DNA of 64,000 nucleotides from Alphaproteobacteria bacterium. GTDB taxonomy: Bacteria; Myxococcota_A; UBA796; UBA2385. This document shows positions 44,267 through 51,892 of this stretch, piece by piece (the stretch's first letter is position 1; each line of letters starts with the position of its first letter). The notes under the pieces are model-generated. The model saw only the letters and a list, made by a program, of their open reading frames with translations. It did not search any database and had not been told where the DNA came from. Made by a program: the position numbers and the translations under genes. The DNA lies in assembly GCA_020632755.1 (NCBI GenBank), contig JACKEY010000015.1, positions 62,001-126,000 on the forward strand. The letters are read 5' to 3'.

Positions 44267-45403
44267 TCAGCTCGGGTCGGGGGCAGGGGTCTCGGGGCCG
44301 CTCGCGGGCAGCTCCGGCGTCGCAATGTACTCCGACGGCGGCAGCCGGCCGGTCAGCGAGGACAGGAAGGCGACGACGTCCTGGACCTGGGTCTCGTCGA
44401 GCTCCTTGCCGGTCTGGTGCCAGGCCATGCGCTGGACGGCTTCGTCCAGGGTCGCGATCGAGCCGTCGTGGAACCAGGGGCCGGTCTTCTCGGTGTTGCG
44501 CAGGCTCGGCACCTTGAACTTGTGCTTGTCGGCCTCGTCGCCGGTCACGTCCTGGCGGCCCAGGTCGGCGGTCTCGTAGGGGTGCACCAGGCCGAGCTTC
44601 TGGTACATGGTGCCGCCGAGCGCGGCGCCCTGGTGGCAGCTGTGGCAGCCGCTGTCCATGAAGACCTCGAGCCCGTGCTGCTGCTGGGCGTCCAGCGCCA
44701 TCGCGTTGCCGGTCAGGAACTCGTCGAAGGGTCCCGGCGTGATGAGCTTGCGCTCGAAGGCGCCGATGGCGACGGCGGCGTTCTCGTAGGACACCGGGTC
44801 CGCGTCGCCCGGGAAGGCCGCAGCGAACAGCGGGGCGTAGCCGGGGATGGTCTTCAGCACGGCGGTGACCGAGCTTCCGTCGGCCATGGCCATCTCGACG
44901 GGGTTCACCATCGGGCCGCCGGCCTGCTCTTCGACGTCGGCGGCGCGGCCGTCCCAGAACTGCGCGAAGTGCAGCGCGGCGTTGTAGACGGTCGGGCTGT
45001 TGCGACCGCCCAGCTGCGCCTTGTGGCCAGAGCTGGTGGGCTTGTTGTCGACGCCGTACTGGTCGAGCTGGTGGCAGCTGTTGCAGCTCACGTCGTGGTT
45101 CTTCGACAGGCGCGTGTCGAAGTACAGCATGCGGCCCAGGTCGGTGCGGGCGGCCGACAGGTCGTTGTCGCCGGCCGGCGGGTCCAGCGGCAGGGGCTGG
45201 AAGATGCCAGCGGCCTTGGCCTGCAGGGCGGTCGCGGCGGCGTCGGCGGCCGGTGCGGCGGGCGAGGGCGCGTCGGGGGAGGTGGCGTCGGGCGCGGGCG
45301 AGGCCGGGTCGGTCTGGCAGCCAGCGGGCAGCGCGAGGGCGGCCACGGCCAGGACCGCGGCTCCGAAGGTGCGAGAGGAGGTGCGGGAGGAGGTGCGGAT
45401 CAT
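44267..45403 (-). CDS. Di-heme cytochrome c peroxidase family lipoprotein
   Basis: A 378-residue exported protein with two heme-binding motifs, CNSCH and CHSCH, in the MauG/cytochrome c peroxidase arrangement; DLGRMLYFDTRLS, GGRNSPTVYNAALH and GPWFHDGSIATLDEAV are typical. The N-terminus has a lipoprotein-like signal (LAVAALALPAGCQTD) and an Ala/Pro/Asp-rich spacer. It should reduce H2O2 with electrons from a small cytochrome. A multiheme cytochrome lies elsewhere in the window but is not adjacent. ATG 45403 follows GGAGAACC. Confidence 0.9.
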   Translation of the reverse strand: MIRTSSRTSSRTFGAAVLAVAALALPAGCQTDPASPAPDATSPDAPSPAAPAADAAATALQAKAAGIFQPLPLDPPAGDNDLSAARTDLGRMLYFDTRLSKNHDVSCNSCHQLDQYGVDNKPTSSGHKAQLGGRNSPTVYNAALHFAQFWDGRAADVEEQAGGPMVNPVEMAMADGSSVTAVLKTIPGYAPLFAAAFPGDADPVSYENAAVAIGAFERKLITPGPFDEFLTGNAMALDAQQQHGLEVFMDSGCHSCHQGAALGGTMYQKLGLVHPYETADLGRQDVTGDEADKHKFKVPSLRNTEKTGPWFHDGSIATLDEAVQRMAWHQTGKELDETQVQDVVAFLSSLTGRLPPSEYIATPELPASGPETPAPDPS

Positions 45404-45436
45404 CGGTTCTCCAGGTCGAGCGGAGCGCTCGTCATG

Positions 45437-45447
45437 AGAACCGTTCT
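45437..45447 (-). promoter_or_regulatory. Short palindrome upstream of the peroxidase gene
   Basis: AGAAC-C-GTTCT forms a 5-1-5 palindrome 34-44 bp upstream of the peroxidase start. It overlaps TTAGAACG on the minus strand, which may include a -10-like element. It could be an operator for an oxidative-stress regulator; no partner was seen. Confidence 0.3.
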
Positions 45448-45560
45448 AAGAGGGTCGCGCGGCGGACCGTGCGCCCCTTTGCCGCACTGGACGGGGATCT
45501 GCGCCCAGTCGTCGCAGGTCGCCCGTCCGCCGGCCCGCGCCCTCCGCCGGGCCCGCCCGC

Positions 45561-47525
45561 TCAGGCCGAGGCGAGCTCGTCGGGGGTCACGACCGCGCCG
45601 AACCGGGCCTTGAGCGCCTGCAGGCCGGCGCGCTGCTCGGCGTAGACCGACAGCAGCGCCTGGGGGAGGTTGTCCTCCTTGCGGTAGGCCTCCTCCTGCA
45701 TGTCCAGCCGGGCCAGGATGTTGTCGACGTACAGCGAGAACTGCTTGTCGTAGACCTCGCGCGGGTACTCCTTGTCGATCAGCTCGGCGAACAGCCGCTT
45801 CAGATCGCCGTACTTCGGCAGGCGCCCGATGGGGCTGTCCAGGGTCTCGACCTCGTCGTGGGCCACCCGGTCGAGCCAGGACAGCCACACCTTCACGTCG
45901 CGCTTCTCGCCCAGCAGCCCGTCGCCGCCGCCGCCGCGGCTCTCCCAGGTCAGGAAGTAGTTCAGGCCCGCCATGATCGGCCGCTGGTCGTCGCCGATCG
46001 CGTTGCTGTTGAAGAAGGCGAACTGCGAGCGCATGTAGTCGGCCAGGGGCCCGGGGATGAACGGCTCGTTGGCCCAGGGCTGGCGGCGCACGGCCTGGCC
46101 GACGCCGATCTCTGTGGCGGTGGCCTTGGACACGATGCTCGCGCCGATGGCGACGCCGTGGTCGGGGTTCTTGGCCACCCACACGCTCGGCATGGTGTCG
46201 GCGTCGCGGCCGCTGTAGGTCACCACGCGGATCGGCACACCGGCGGGGTTCTCGGCTTCGTCGTGGCGGTAGTTGCCGATGGCCGTGCAGCGCACGGTGG
46301 CCCGGGCGTTGGGGTGGTTCATCGGCACGGACTTGCCGTTCTTGTCCTTCTTGCCGGTGAACCAGTCGCCCTGGAAGTTCTTGCCGTCGTCGGGCACGAC
46401 CTCGCCGGAGCCTTCCCAGTAGGGCACGCCGTCGTGGACCAGCACGTTGCTGAAGATCACTTCTTCGCCGGGCTCGCGCAGCACCTGCATCAGGAAGGGA
46501 TCGCCGTCGCGGTTCACGTCCTGGACGATGCCGAAGATGCCGGCTTCGGGGTTCACGGCGCGCACGGTGCCGTCGTCGGCGATCCAGATCTGCGCCAGGT
46601 CGTCGCCGATGAAGTCGGTGCCGGCCATGGCGGTCGTGGTCTTGCCGCAGCCGCTGGGGGCGGCGCCGACGAAGTAGGTCACGCGGCCGTGGGGGCCCTT
46701 CATGCCCGTGATGAACATGTGCTCGGACAGCTCGACGCCCGGCCGCCGGTAGGTCGCGTAGTCGACCGAGAAGCGGTGGTTGCCCTTCTTGAGCAGCAGC
46801 GTGTTGCCCGCGTAGGTGCAGTACATGCTGTAGGTGGTCTGCCAGGCGCGGTCCATGAACACCCGGGCCTTGGGCAGGTCCTCGGCGCGCCAGGGGCCCT
46901 CGCTGTGCACGTTCGTGTAGAACAGGCCGCGGCGGTCGACTTCCGCGTCGAACCGGTCGAAGGCGTTGCGGTACAGCAGGTCGGCGCTGTGGAAGACGTA
47001 GCTGCTGCTGCTGATCTCGATGGCCGGCGTGCTGGCGACGGCGCCGACCGGGCCGCGGCTGAAGAAGCCGACGAACATGGTCTTGCCGCGCATGATGCCC
47101 TTCATGTGCTCTGCGACGTAGGCGGACGCTTCGTCGCGGAGCTTCGTCTTGGCCATCACGGACGTCTTCTCGCCCGGGTTCACGATGTAGAAGGTGCGGT
47201 CGACGATCCGGCCCTGTTCTTCGGCCAGGTCGAAGTGGATCGTGTGCCCGTCGAGCGACAGGGGGGCTTCTTCGCCGAGCTCGACCGCCTTGCTGCGGAT
47301 GAAGGCTGCGTCGGCGTCGGTGCCGCTGTCGACGAAGACGCTGTCCGGCTCGCACATGGCGACGGCGTTGGCGATCTTGAGGAGCGCCTCTTCGGTCCGG
47401 ATGCGGGAGAGCTTCTCGAGCTCGCTCGGGGCGAGGCGATCGGCGAGGAGCGCGCGGGCGTCGCCGATGGAGGAGATGCCGCCGCTGGCGGAGAGGATGT
47501 CGATGCCCTTCTTGAGCTCGAGCAT
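45561..47525 (-). CDS. pckG: Phosphoenolpyruvate carboxykinase (GTP)
   Basis: A 654-residue enzyme that converts oxaloacetate to PEP with GTP, the first step of gluconeogenesis. The kinase-1a loop reads GAAPSGCGKTTTAM, where the cysteine typical for the GTP type is present. WIADDGTVRAVNPEAGIFG and the C-terminal TWESRGGG also fit. The length is slightly greater than that of classic GTP-PEPCK (about 620). ATG 47525 begins LELKKGIDIL after a CTGGAG box; the longer frame upstream reads as non-coding. It is monocistronic, 157 bp upstream of the peroxidase. Confidence 0.92.
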   Translation of the reverse strand: MLELKKGIDILSASGGISSIGDARALLADRLAPSELEKLSRIRTEEALLKIANAVAMCEPDSVFVDSGTDADAAFIRSKAVELGEEAPLSLDGHTIHFDLAEEQGRIVDRTFYIVNPGEKTSVMAKTKLRDEASAYVAEHMKGIMRGKTMFVGFFSRGPVGAVASTPAIEISSSSYVFHSADLLYRNAFDRFDAEVDRRGLFYTNVHSEGPWRAEDLPKARVFMDRAWQTTYSMYCTYAGNTLLLKKGNHRFSVDYATYRRPGVELSEHMFITGMKGPHGRVTYFVGAAPSGCGKTTTAMAGTDFIGDDLAQIWIADDGTVRAVNPEAGIFGIVQDVNRDGDPFLMQVLREPGEEVIFSNVLVHDGVPYWEGSGEVVPDDGKNFQGDWFTGKKDKNGKSVPMNHPNARATVRCTAIGNYRHDEAENPAGVPIRVVTYSGRDADTMPSVWVAKNPDHGVAIGASIVSKATATEIGVGQAVRRQPWANEPFIPGPLADYMRSQFAFFNSNAIGDDQRPIMAGLNYFLTWESRGGGGDGLLGEKRDVKVWLSWLDRVAHDEVETLDSPIGRLPKYGDLKRLFAELIDKEYPREVYDKQFSLYVDNILARLDMQEEAYRKEDNLPQALLSVYAEQRAGLQALKARFGAVVTPDELASA

Positions 47526-47660
47526 GGGGGCTCCAGGGGAGGGGGAGGCGGGTCCGCTAACAGGGGGGCCAGCGCGCCCCCATGGGGTGCGACGTGACGT
47601 TCCCGTGGCACACGAGGATGCCCTGGTGGACAGCCTTTCCGCAATGGATTCCGGGGCCCG

Positions 47661-47688
47661 ATCCGTGTCTCTGTACAGAGTCACGGAT
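47661..47688. terminator. 28-bp near-perfect palindrome downstream of the RNA methyltransferase
   Basis: Arms ATCCGTG (47661-47667) and CACGGAT (47682-47688) flank the perfect 12-bp palindrome CTCTGTACAGAG (47669-47680); only the two T's between them do not pair. It lies 9 bp after the stop of the minus-strand methyltransferase gene and about 135 bp upstream of pckG. It could terminate the former or be a protein-binding site for pckG control. There is no T run after it. Confidence 0.55.
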
Positions 47689-47696
47689 GTCCGATC

Positions 47697-49103
47697 TCAG
47701 GCGCGCACGAACCGGCCGACCGCCTCGACGTGGCGGGTCTGGGGGAACAGGTCGACGGCCCACAGGTCGGTGAGCCGCCAGCCGCCGGCGGCCAGCAGCG
47801 CCCGGTCGCGGCCCAGGCTGGCCGGGTTGCACGCGACGTAGACCAGCACGTCGGCGTCGAGGTCGGCCAGGAAGGCGGCGGCCTTGGGGTGCAGGCCGAC
47901 GCGGGGCGGGTCGACCACGACCCGGCGGGGGCGGGGCAGGTCCAGGGTGGGCAGCACCGCTTCGACCGGCCCGGCGTGCCACTGGCCGGAGATGCCGAGC
48001 GCGGCGGCGTTGTCGCGGGCGACCTCGATCGCCTCGGGCAGCAGCTCGACCCCCACGACCTGCTCGAAGGCGGCGCCCAGGTGCAGGCCGATGGCGCCGA
48101 CCCCGCAGTACAGATCGACCAGGGTGCCGGGCACGGGTCCGCCGTCCGGATCCCCGGGCGCAGGATCGCCCGGCAGGCGCAGCGCCTCGGCCACGCGGTC
48201 GAACAGCACGCCCGCGCCGGATGTGTTGACCTGGAAGAAGGCGGTGGCCGGCAGGCGCAGGGTCGTCCTCGCCGACCCTCCTCCGACCGCGCCCGACAGC
48301 GTGATCGCGACGTGATCGTCGCCGTGCAGGACCTCCCGCAGCGGTCCCTCGGCCACCTCGGCCACGCCGTCGTTCGTGCGCCACAGGACGCCACTGACCT
48401 CGTCCAGGGCGAACAGGGCGGCGCCGACCGCGCGCACCTGGGCCTCGTCGGCGTCGGGGTGGGTGACGAGGGTGACCAGCACGCCGTCGTCGCCCTGGCG
48501 CAGCACCACGTGGCGCCAGTGGCCGACGTGGGCGGTGTTGTCCCAGGCGGGCCCCGGCGCCAGCGCCTTCACGGTCGCGATCGCCCGGTTCATCGTGGGT
48601 GTGCCCAGCGGGCAGCCGTCCACGTCGACGATGCGCGAGAACCAGCCCGGCGGGTGGAAACCCAGCCAGCTGCCAGCCAGCTCGCTGCGGTCCTCGGGCG
48701 CTTCTTCCAGGAAGCGGCGGGCGCCGAAGGACAGCTCGAGCTTGTTCCGGTAGCCGTAGTCGGGGCCGGCGGCGTCGCAGCCGTGGCAGGGGAAGTCGAC
48801 CAGGCGAGCGACCAGGTCGGCCTTGTGGGCGCGCTGCAGCGCGGTCGGCATCGGCTGCAGCTGGCAGCCGCCGCACAGACCGTAGACCGGGCAGGCGGGT
48901 GCGATGCGGTCGGGCGAAGGCGTGACCAGCCCGACCTCGCGGGCCTTGCCCTTGCGGCCCGGCTGCACGGCCACCACGTCGCCGATGCAGCCGGCGCGCA
49001 CGTGGTAGCGGTCCCCGCGCGCGGACGTGCCGCTCGGGCCCTTGGCGTCCAGGCGGTCGAGGGTGATCTCGACGGGCGGGCGGGACGATCGTCGATGGCC
49101 CAT
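47697..49103 (-). CDS. RlmD/TrmA-family RNA m5U methyltransferase
   Basis: A 468-residue enzyme of the radical-free RNA m5U methyltransferase family, expected to methylate a uridine of 23S rRNA or tRNA. After a TRAM-like N-terminal part, CPVYGLCGGC gives three of the four ligands of a [4Fe-4S] cluster. The SAM motif is LVDLYCGVGAIGLHLG and the catalytic Cys lies in VYVACNPASLGRD. Whether it is RlmD (U1939) or RlmC (U747) cannot be told. Its ATG overlaps the stop of the PRMT-like gene (TGATG), so both are co-translated. Confidence 0.88.
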   Translation of the reverse strand: MGHRRSSRPPVEITLDRLDAKGPSGTSARGDRYHVRAGCIGDVVAVQPGRKGKAREVGLVTPSPDRIAPACPVYGLCGGCQLQPMPTALQRAHKADLVARLVDFPCHGCDAAGPDYGYRNKLELSFGARRFLEEAPEDRSELAGSWLGFHPPGWFSRIVDVDGCPLGTPTMNRAIATVKALAPGPAWDNTAHVGHWRHVVLRQGDDGVLVTLVTHPDADEAQVRAVGAALFALDEVSGVLWRTNDGVAEVAEGPLREVLHGDDHVAITLSGAVGGGSARTTLRLPATAFFQVNTSGAGVLFDRVAEALRLPGDPAPGDPDGGPVPGTLVDLYCGVGAIGLHLGAAFEQVVGVELLPEAIEVARDNAAALGISGQWHAGPVEAVLPTLDLPRPRRVVVDPPRVGLHPKAAAFLADLDADVLVYVACNPASLGRDRALLAAGGWRLTDLWAVDLFPQTRHVEAVGRFVRA

Positions 49104-50227
49104 CAGCGGCTGCGGACTTCGTGGCCGTCGATGTCGATGACGATGGTGCGGCCGTCTTCGGGGGCGCGGTGGATGCGCAGGTGGTGCTCGCCCGCGGACA
49201 GCGCGACCGGCAGCAGCGTCTGCTCCCAGTGGGTCGTCGGGTCGTGGGGGCCGCTCGGCATGTCGACGGGCGCGCGGCCGTCGGCGCCGGGGGCCATGTG
49301 CAGGGTGAACCACATCGCCAGGGCCCCGCAGGCTTCCGGCAGCTCGAAGCTCGTCTCCCACTCGGTCCGGCAAGGCATCGCGACCGTGCCCAGGTCGATG
49401 GTCGGGCCGACCTCGGCGGGCAGCACCTTGCGGTCGTGGGCCCGGCCGCGGGCGTCGCCCAGCAGGCTGGTCAGATCCACGCCTTCGGGCCGCTTGCGGA
49501 AGGGGTGCAGCAGGTCCTTGGGGGCGGTCGCGAGGGGGGCGGCGTGCAGGCTGAAGGCGAAGGGCACGATGCGCGGGTCGGCGACCATGTTGCGCTGCAC
49601 GCAGGCCAGCACGTCCTCCATCATCCCCTCGGCGAAGGCCACGTGGCCGAAGGTCTCGGTCACCATCACCGTCGCCTTCTCGGGCAGCTCCACCTGGCCC
49701 AGGTCCGCCCGCACCACCTGCACGATGTCGCCGACGCCGCTGTCGGCCGCGACCTGCGGGATCACCTGGGCGAAGTCCGTGCGCTCGATGGCGTAGACCC
49801 GCTTCGCGCCGGCCAGGGCGGCCATCGTCGCCAGCACGCCCGTGCCGCTGCCGGCGTCGATGACCACGTCGTCGGGCTTCACGACGGCCTTCAGCCCTTC
49901 CCAGTAGGCCTGCAGCCGGACCTCGTCGTTGAGCATGTAGCGGTGGATGTCCACGCCCGCGTAGTTCGCGAAGATGACCGGGCTGTCGGCCTGTTCTTCG
50001 GCCGGGACCAGCAGGCCCGCGTCGGCCAGCCCGTCGAAGGCCTGGGCGCCGGTCGGGCCCATCGCCTGCTCGCACTCCGCGCGGGTCCGCGGCTCGCTGC
50101 AGAAGGCCAGGATCTGCACCGCCCACGCGGGGGCGCGCGCACCGGCGCCGCGCGAGGTGCTGCGGATCATCACCGCGCCGTCGGGTTCGAGGGTCACCAG
50201 CAGATCGCGGGGGCGGACGAGGCGCAT
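49103..50227 (-). CDS. Protein arginine methyltransferase-like protein with N-terminal winged-helix-like domain
   Basis: A 374-residue protein. From about residue 95 it follows the PRMT plan: HRYMLNDEVRLQAYWEGL, SAM loop VIDAGSGTGVLATMAALAGA (about 123), the double-E loop region ETFGHVAFAEGMMED (about 188) and a THW loop equivalent TTHWEQTLL (about 332). The first 85 residues resemble a small winged-helix or PqqD-like module (LAFCSEPRTRAECEQAMG). PRMTs are mainly eukaryotic; the target here is unknown. In an operon with the downstream RNA methyltransferase gene. GGAG precedes ATG 50227. Confidence 0.8.
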   Translation of the reverse strand: MRLVRPRDLLVTLEPDGAVMIRSTSRGAGARAPAWAVQILAFCSEPRTRAECEQAMGPTGAQAFDGLADAGLLVPAEEQADSPVIFANYAGVDIHRYMLNDEVRLQAYWEGLKAVVKPDDVVIDAGSGTGVLATMAALAGAKRVYAIERTDFAQVIPQVAADSGVGDIVQVVRADLGQVELPEKATVMVTETFGHVAFAEGMMEDVLACVQRNMVADPRIVPFAFSLHAAPLATAPKDLLHPFRKRPEGVDLTSLLGDARGRAHDRKVLPAEVGPTIDLGTVAMPCRTEWETSFELPEACGALAMWFTLHMAPGADGRAPVDMPSGPHDPTTHWEQTLLPVALSAGEHHLRIHRAPEDGRTIVIDIDGHEVRSR

Positions 50228-50310
50228 GGTCGCTCCGGGGGCGAGGCGGGGCAGGGGAGGAGGCGACGGCCGGGCTAACGTGGCCGCGCGCCGCCCGCGC
50301 AGGAGTCCCG
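50228..50310. promoter_or_regulatory. Divergent promoter region
   Basis: 83 bp between divergent methyltransferase genes. GCTAACGT in the middle reads as TAACGT on the plus strand and GTTAGC on the minus strand, and could serve as -10 element in both directions. AGGAG precedes ATG 50311. Confidence 0.35.
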
Positions 50311-51378
50311 ATGCAGCGAGCCCCCGGGCTGTCCCCCGAGGTCGAGGAGGCCCTCGCCGAGGTCCGCGACGACCTGCTCGACCGCCCGTTCACCGACCGG
50401 GCCGTGGCCCAGGCGCTGGGCCACATCGCGTGGAGCGGCCCCGACCTGGACGGCACCTGGTGGCGCCGCCGCAACCTGGCCGAGGGCGAGCTGGGCCAGC
50501 TCGTCGACGTCTTCGTCCGCGGCGAGGCCCGCAGCGAGCGGGCCATGCGCAAGCTGCTGCCAGACGCCTGGTGGCGGGCCGGGCTGGTCGAGACCGTCGA
50601 AGGCGGCGCGCGGGCCACCGGCACCCTGCTGCCCCTGGGCGACGACTTCATCTGGACCGACCGCGCCGACCGGGCCTTCCGCGGCGACGACGGCATCTTC
50701 CTGCCCGACAGCACCACCTACGCCCTGCGGCGGGGCCTGCCGCCCGAGCCGCCGACCCGGCACCTCGACCTGGGCTGCGGCTCCGGGGCCGTCGCCGTCG
50801 TCAGCGCCCCGCGCGAGCACATGGCGGGCACGCACTGCGTCTGCGTCGACCTCAACCCGCGCGCGCCGGCCTTCGCCCAGCGCACGGCCCTGCTGTCCGG
50901 CAAGCGGCTCGACGACGTGCGCGTCGGCAGCGCCGTCGACGCCGACGCCCTGGCCGACGTCGGCCCCTTCGAGGTCGTCACCTTCGTCCTGCCGCTCCTG
51001 GTCCCGTGGAAGGGCATCGAGGGCGGCCCCGTGCACACCGTCGCCCGCGAGTCGTCCCTGCTGGTCGACCTGTTCGGCGCGCTGCGCCGCCTGCTGGCGG
51101 ACGGCGGGCTGGCCATCCTGTACTGCCAGGACTGGGTCGGCGGCGGGCCGCTCGAGCCGGCCCTGCGGCAGGCCTTCGGCGAGCGCGGCCTGCGCGGCGG
51201 CTTCTGGTGGGACTGCCAGGCCGACCACGCCTGGCACGACAACGGCCGCCCCCTGCGCGCGGGGGTGCTCGCGCTGCGCGCCGATGCCGAGGGGCCCTGG
51301 GTCACCCTGGCCAACGACGCGCCGGACCTGGGGGTCGAGGACTGGTGGCCGTGGATCCGGGTGCTGCTGGGGGAGTGA
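50311..51378 (+). CDS. Class I SAM-dependent methyltransferase, PrmC-like
   Basis: A 355-residue protein. The first 130 residues form an alpha/beta domain without known motif (DRPFTDRAVAQALG, GTWWRRRNL). The second half has the SAM motif HLDLGCGSGAVAVVSA and CVDLNPRAPAFAQ. The position where PrmC has the Asn-Pro-Pro-Tyr motif reads FVLPLLVPW, so target specificity is not the same as in the release factor glutamine methyltransferase. The substrate is unknown. It is divergent from the PRMT-like gene and ends before repeat array 2. Confidence 0.78.
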   Translation: MQRAPGLSPEVEEALAEVRDDLLDRPFTDRAVAQALGHIAWSGPDLDGTWWRRRNLAEGELGQLVDVFVRGEARSERAMRKLLPDAWWRAGLVETVEGGARATGTLLPLGDDFIWTDRADRAFRGDDGIFLPDSTTYALRRGLPPEPPTRHLDLGCGSGAVAVVSAPREHMAGTHCVCVDLNPRAPAFAQRTALLSGKRLDDVRVGSAVDADALADVGPFEVVTFVLPLLVPWKGIEGGPVHTVARESSLLVDLFGALRRLLADGGLAILYCQDWVGGGPLEPALRQAFGERGLRGGFWWDCQADHAWHDNGRPLRAGVLALRADAEGPWVTLANDAPDLGVEDWWPWIRVLLGE

Positions 51379-51415
51379 GGGGGAGGAGGGGCCAGGAGGA
51401 GGGCGAGGGGCGGGC

Positions 51416-51892
51416 GTCTACGAGCGCGCAGCGATGGCTTGTCGCTGCGGGCTCGTGAACCGATCTGGTGCCTGGACGTCTACGAGCGTGCAGCGATGGC
51501 GTATCGCTGCGGGCTCGTGAACCGATCTGGGTCCCGGACGTCTTCGAGCGAGCAGCGATGGTCTATCGCTGCGGGCTCGTGAACCGATCTGGGTCCCGGA
51601 CGTCTACGAGCGTGCAGCGATGGCTTGTCGCTGCGGGCTCGTGAACCGATCTGGGGTCCAGGCGTCTACGAGCGTGCAGCGATGGCGTATCGCTGCGGGC
51701 TGGTGAACCGATCTGGGTCCCGGACGTCTACGAGCGTGCAGCGATGGCGTATCGCTGCGGGCTCGTGAACCGATCTGGGACCAAGGCGTCTACGAGCGTG
51801 CAGCGATGGTCTATCGCTGCGGGCTCGTGAACCGATCTGGGGCCCGGGCGTCCTCGACCACGCAACGACGCCCTATCGCTGCGCCCTCTGCA
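51416..51892. repeat. Array 2 of 62-bp palindromic repeats (7 full units and 1 degenerate)
   Basis: Units start at 51416, 51478, 51540, 51602, 51664, 51726, 51788 and 51850, an exact 62-bp period. Each has a 45-nt dyad: left arm GTCTACGAGCGTGCAGCGAT, a 5-nt centre, right arm ATCGCTGCGGGCTCGTGAAC. The inner GCAGCGAT/ATCGCTGC pairs perfectly in most units; the outer arm has a few mismatches that are the same in nearly all units. The 17-nt spacer is CGATCTGGGTCCCGGAC or close to it. The last unit is degenerate and, as in array 1, runs into GCAACCTCC. It sits between convergent genes and overlaps the last few codons of the glycosidase gene. Confidence 0.93.

Noticed and set aside
45404..45560. 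A small gene between pckG and the peroxidase gene
   Set aside because: No frame with a ribosome binding site and sensible composition was found; only a short palindrome and promoter-like bases are present.
51416..51892. Array 2 as a CRISPR array or as coding repeats
   Set aside because: Spacers are the same sequence with small changes. The 62-bp period is not a multiple of 3, so peptides such as CGLVNRSG shift frame from unit to unit.
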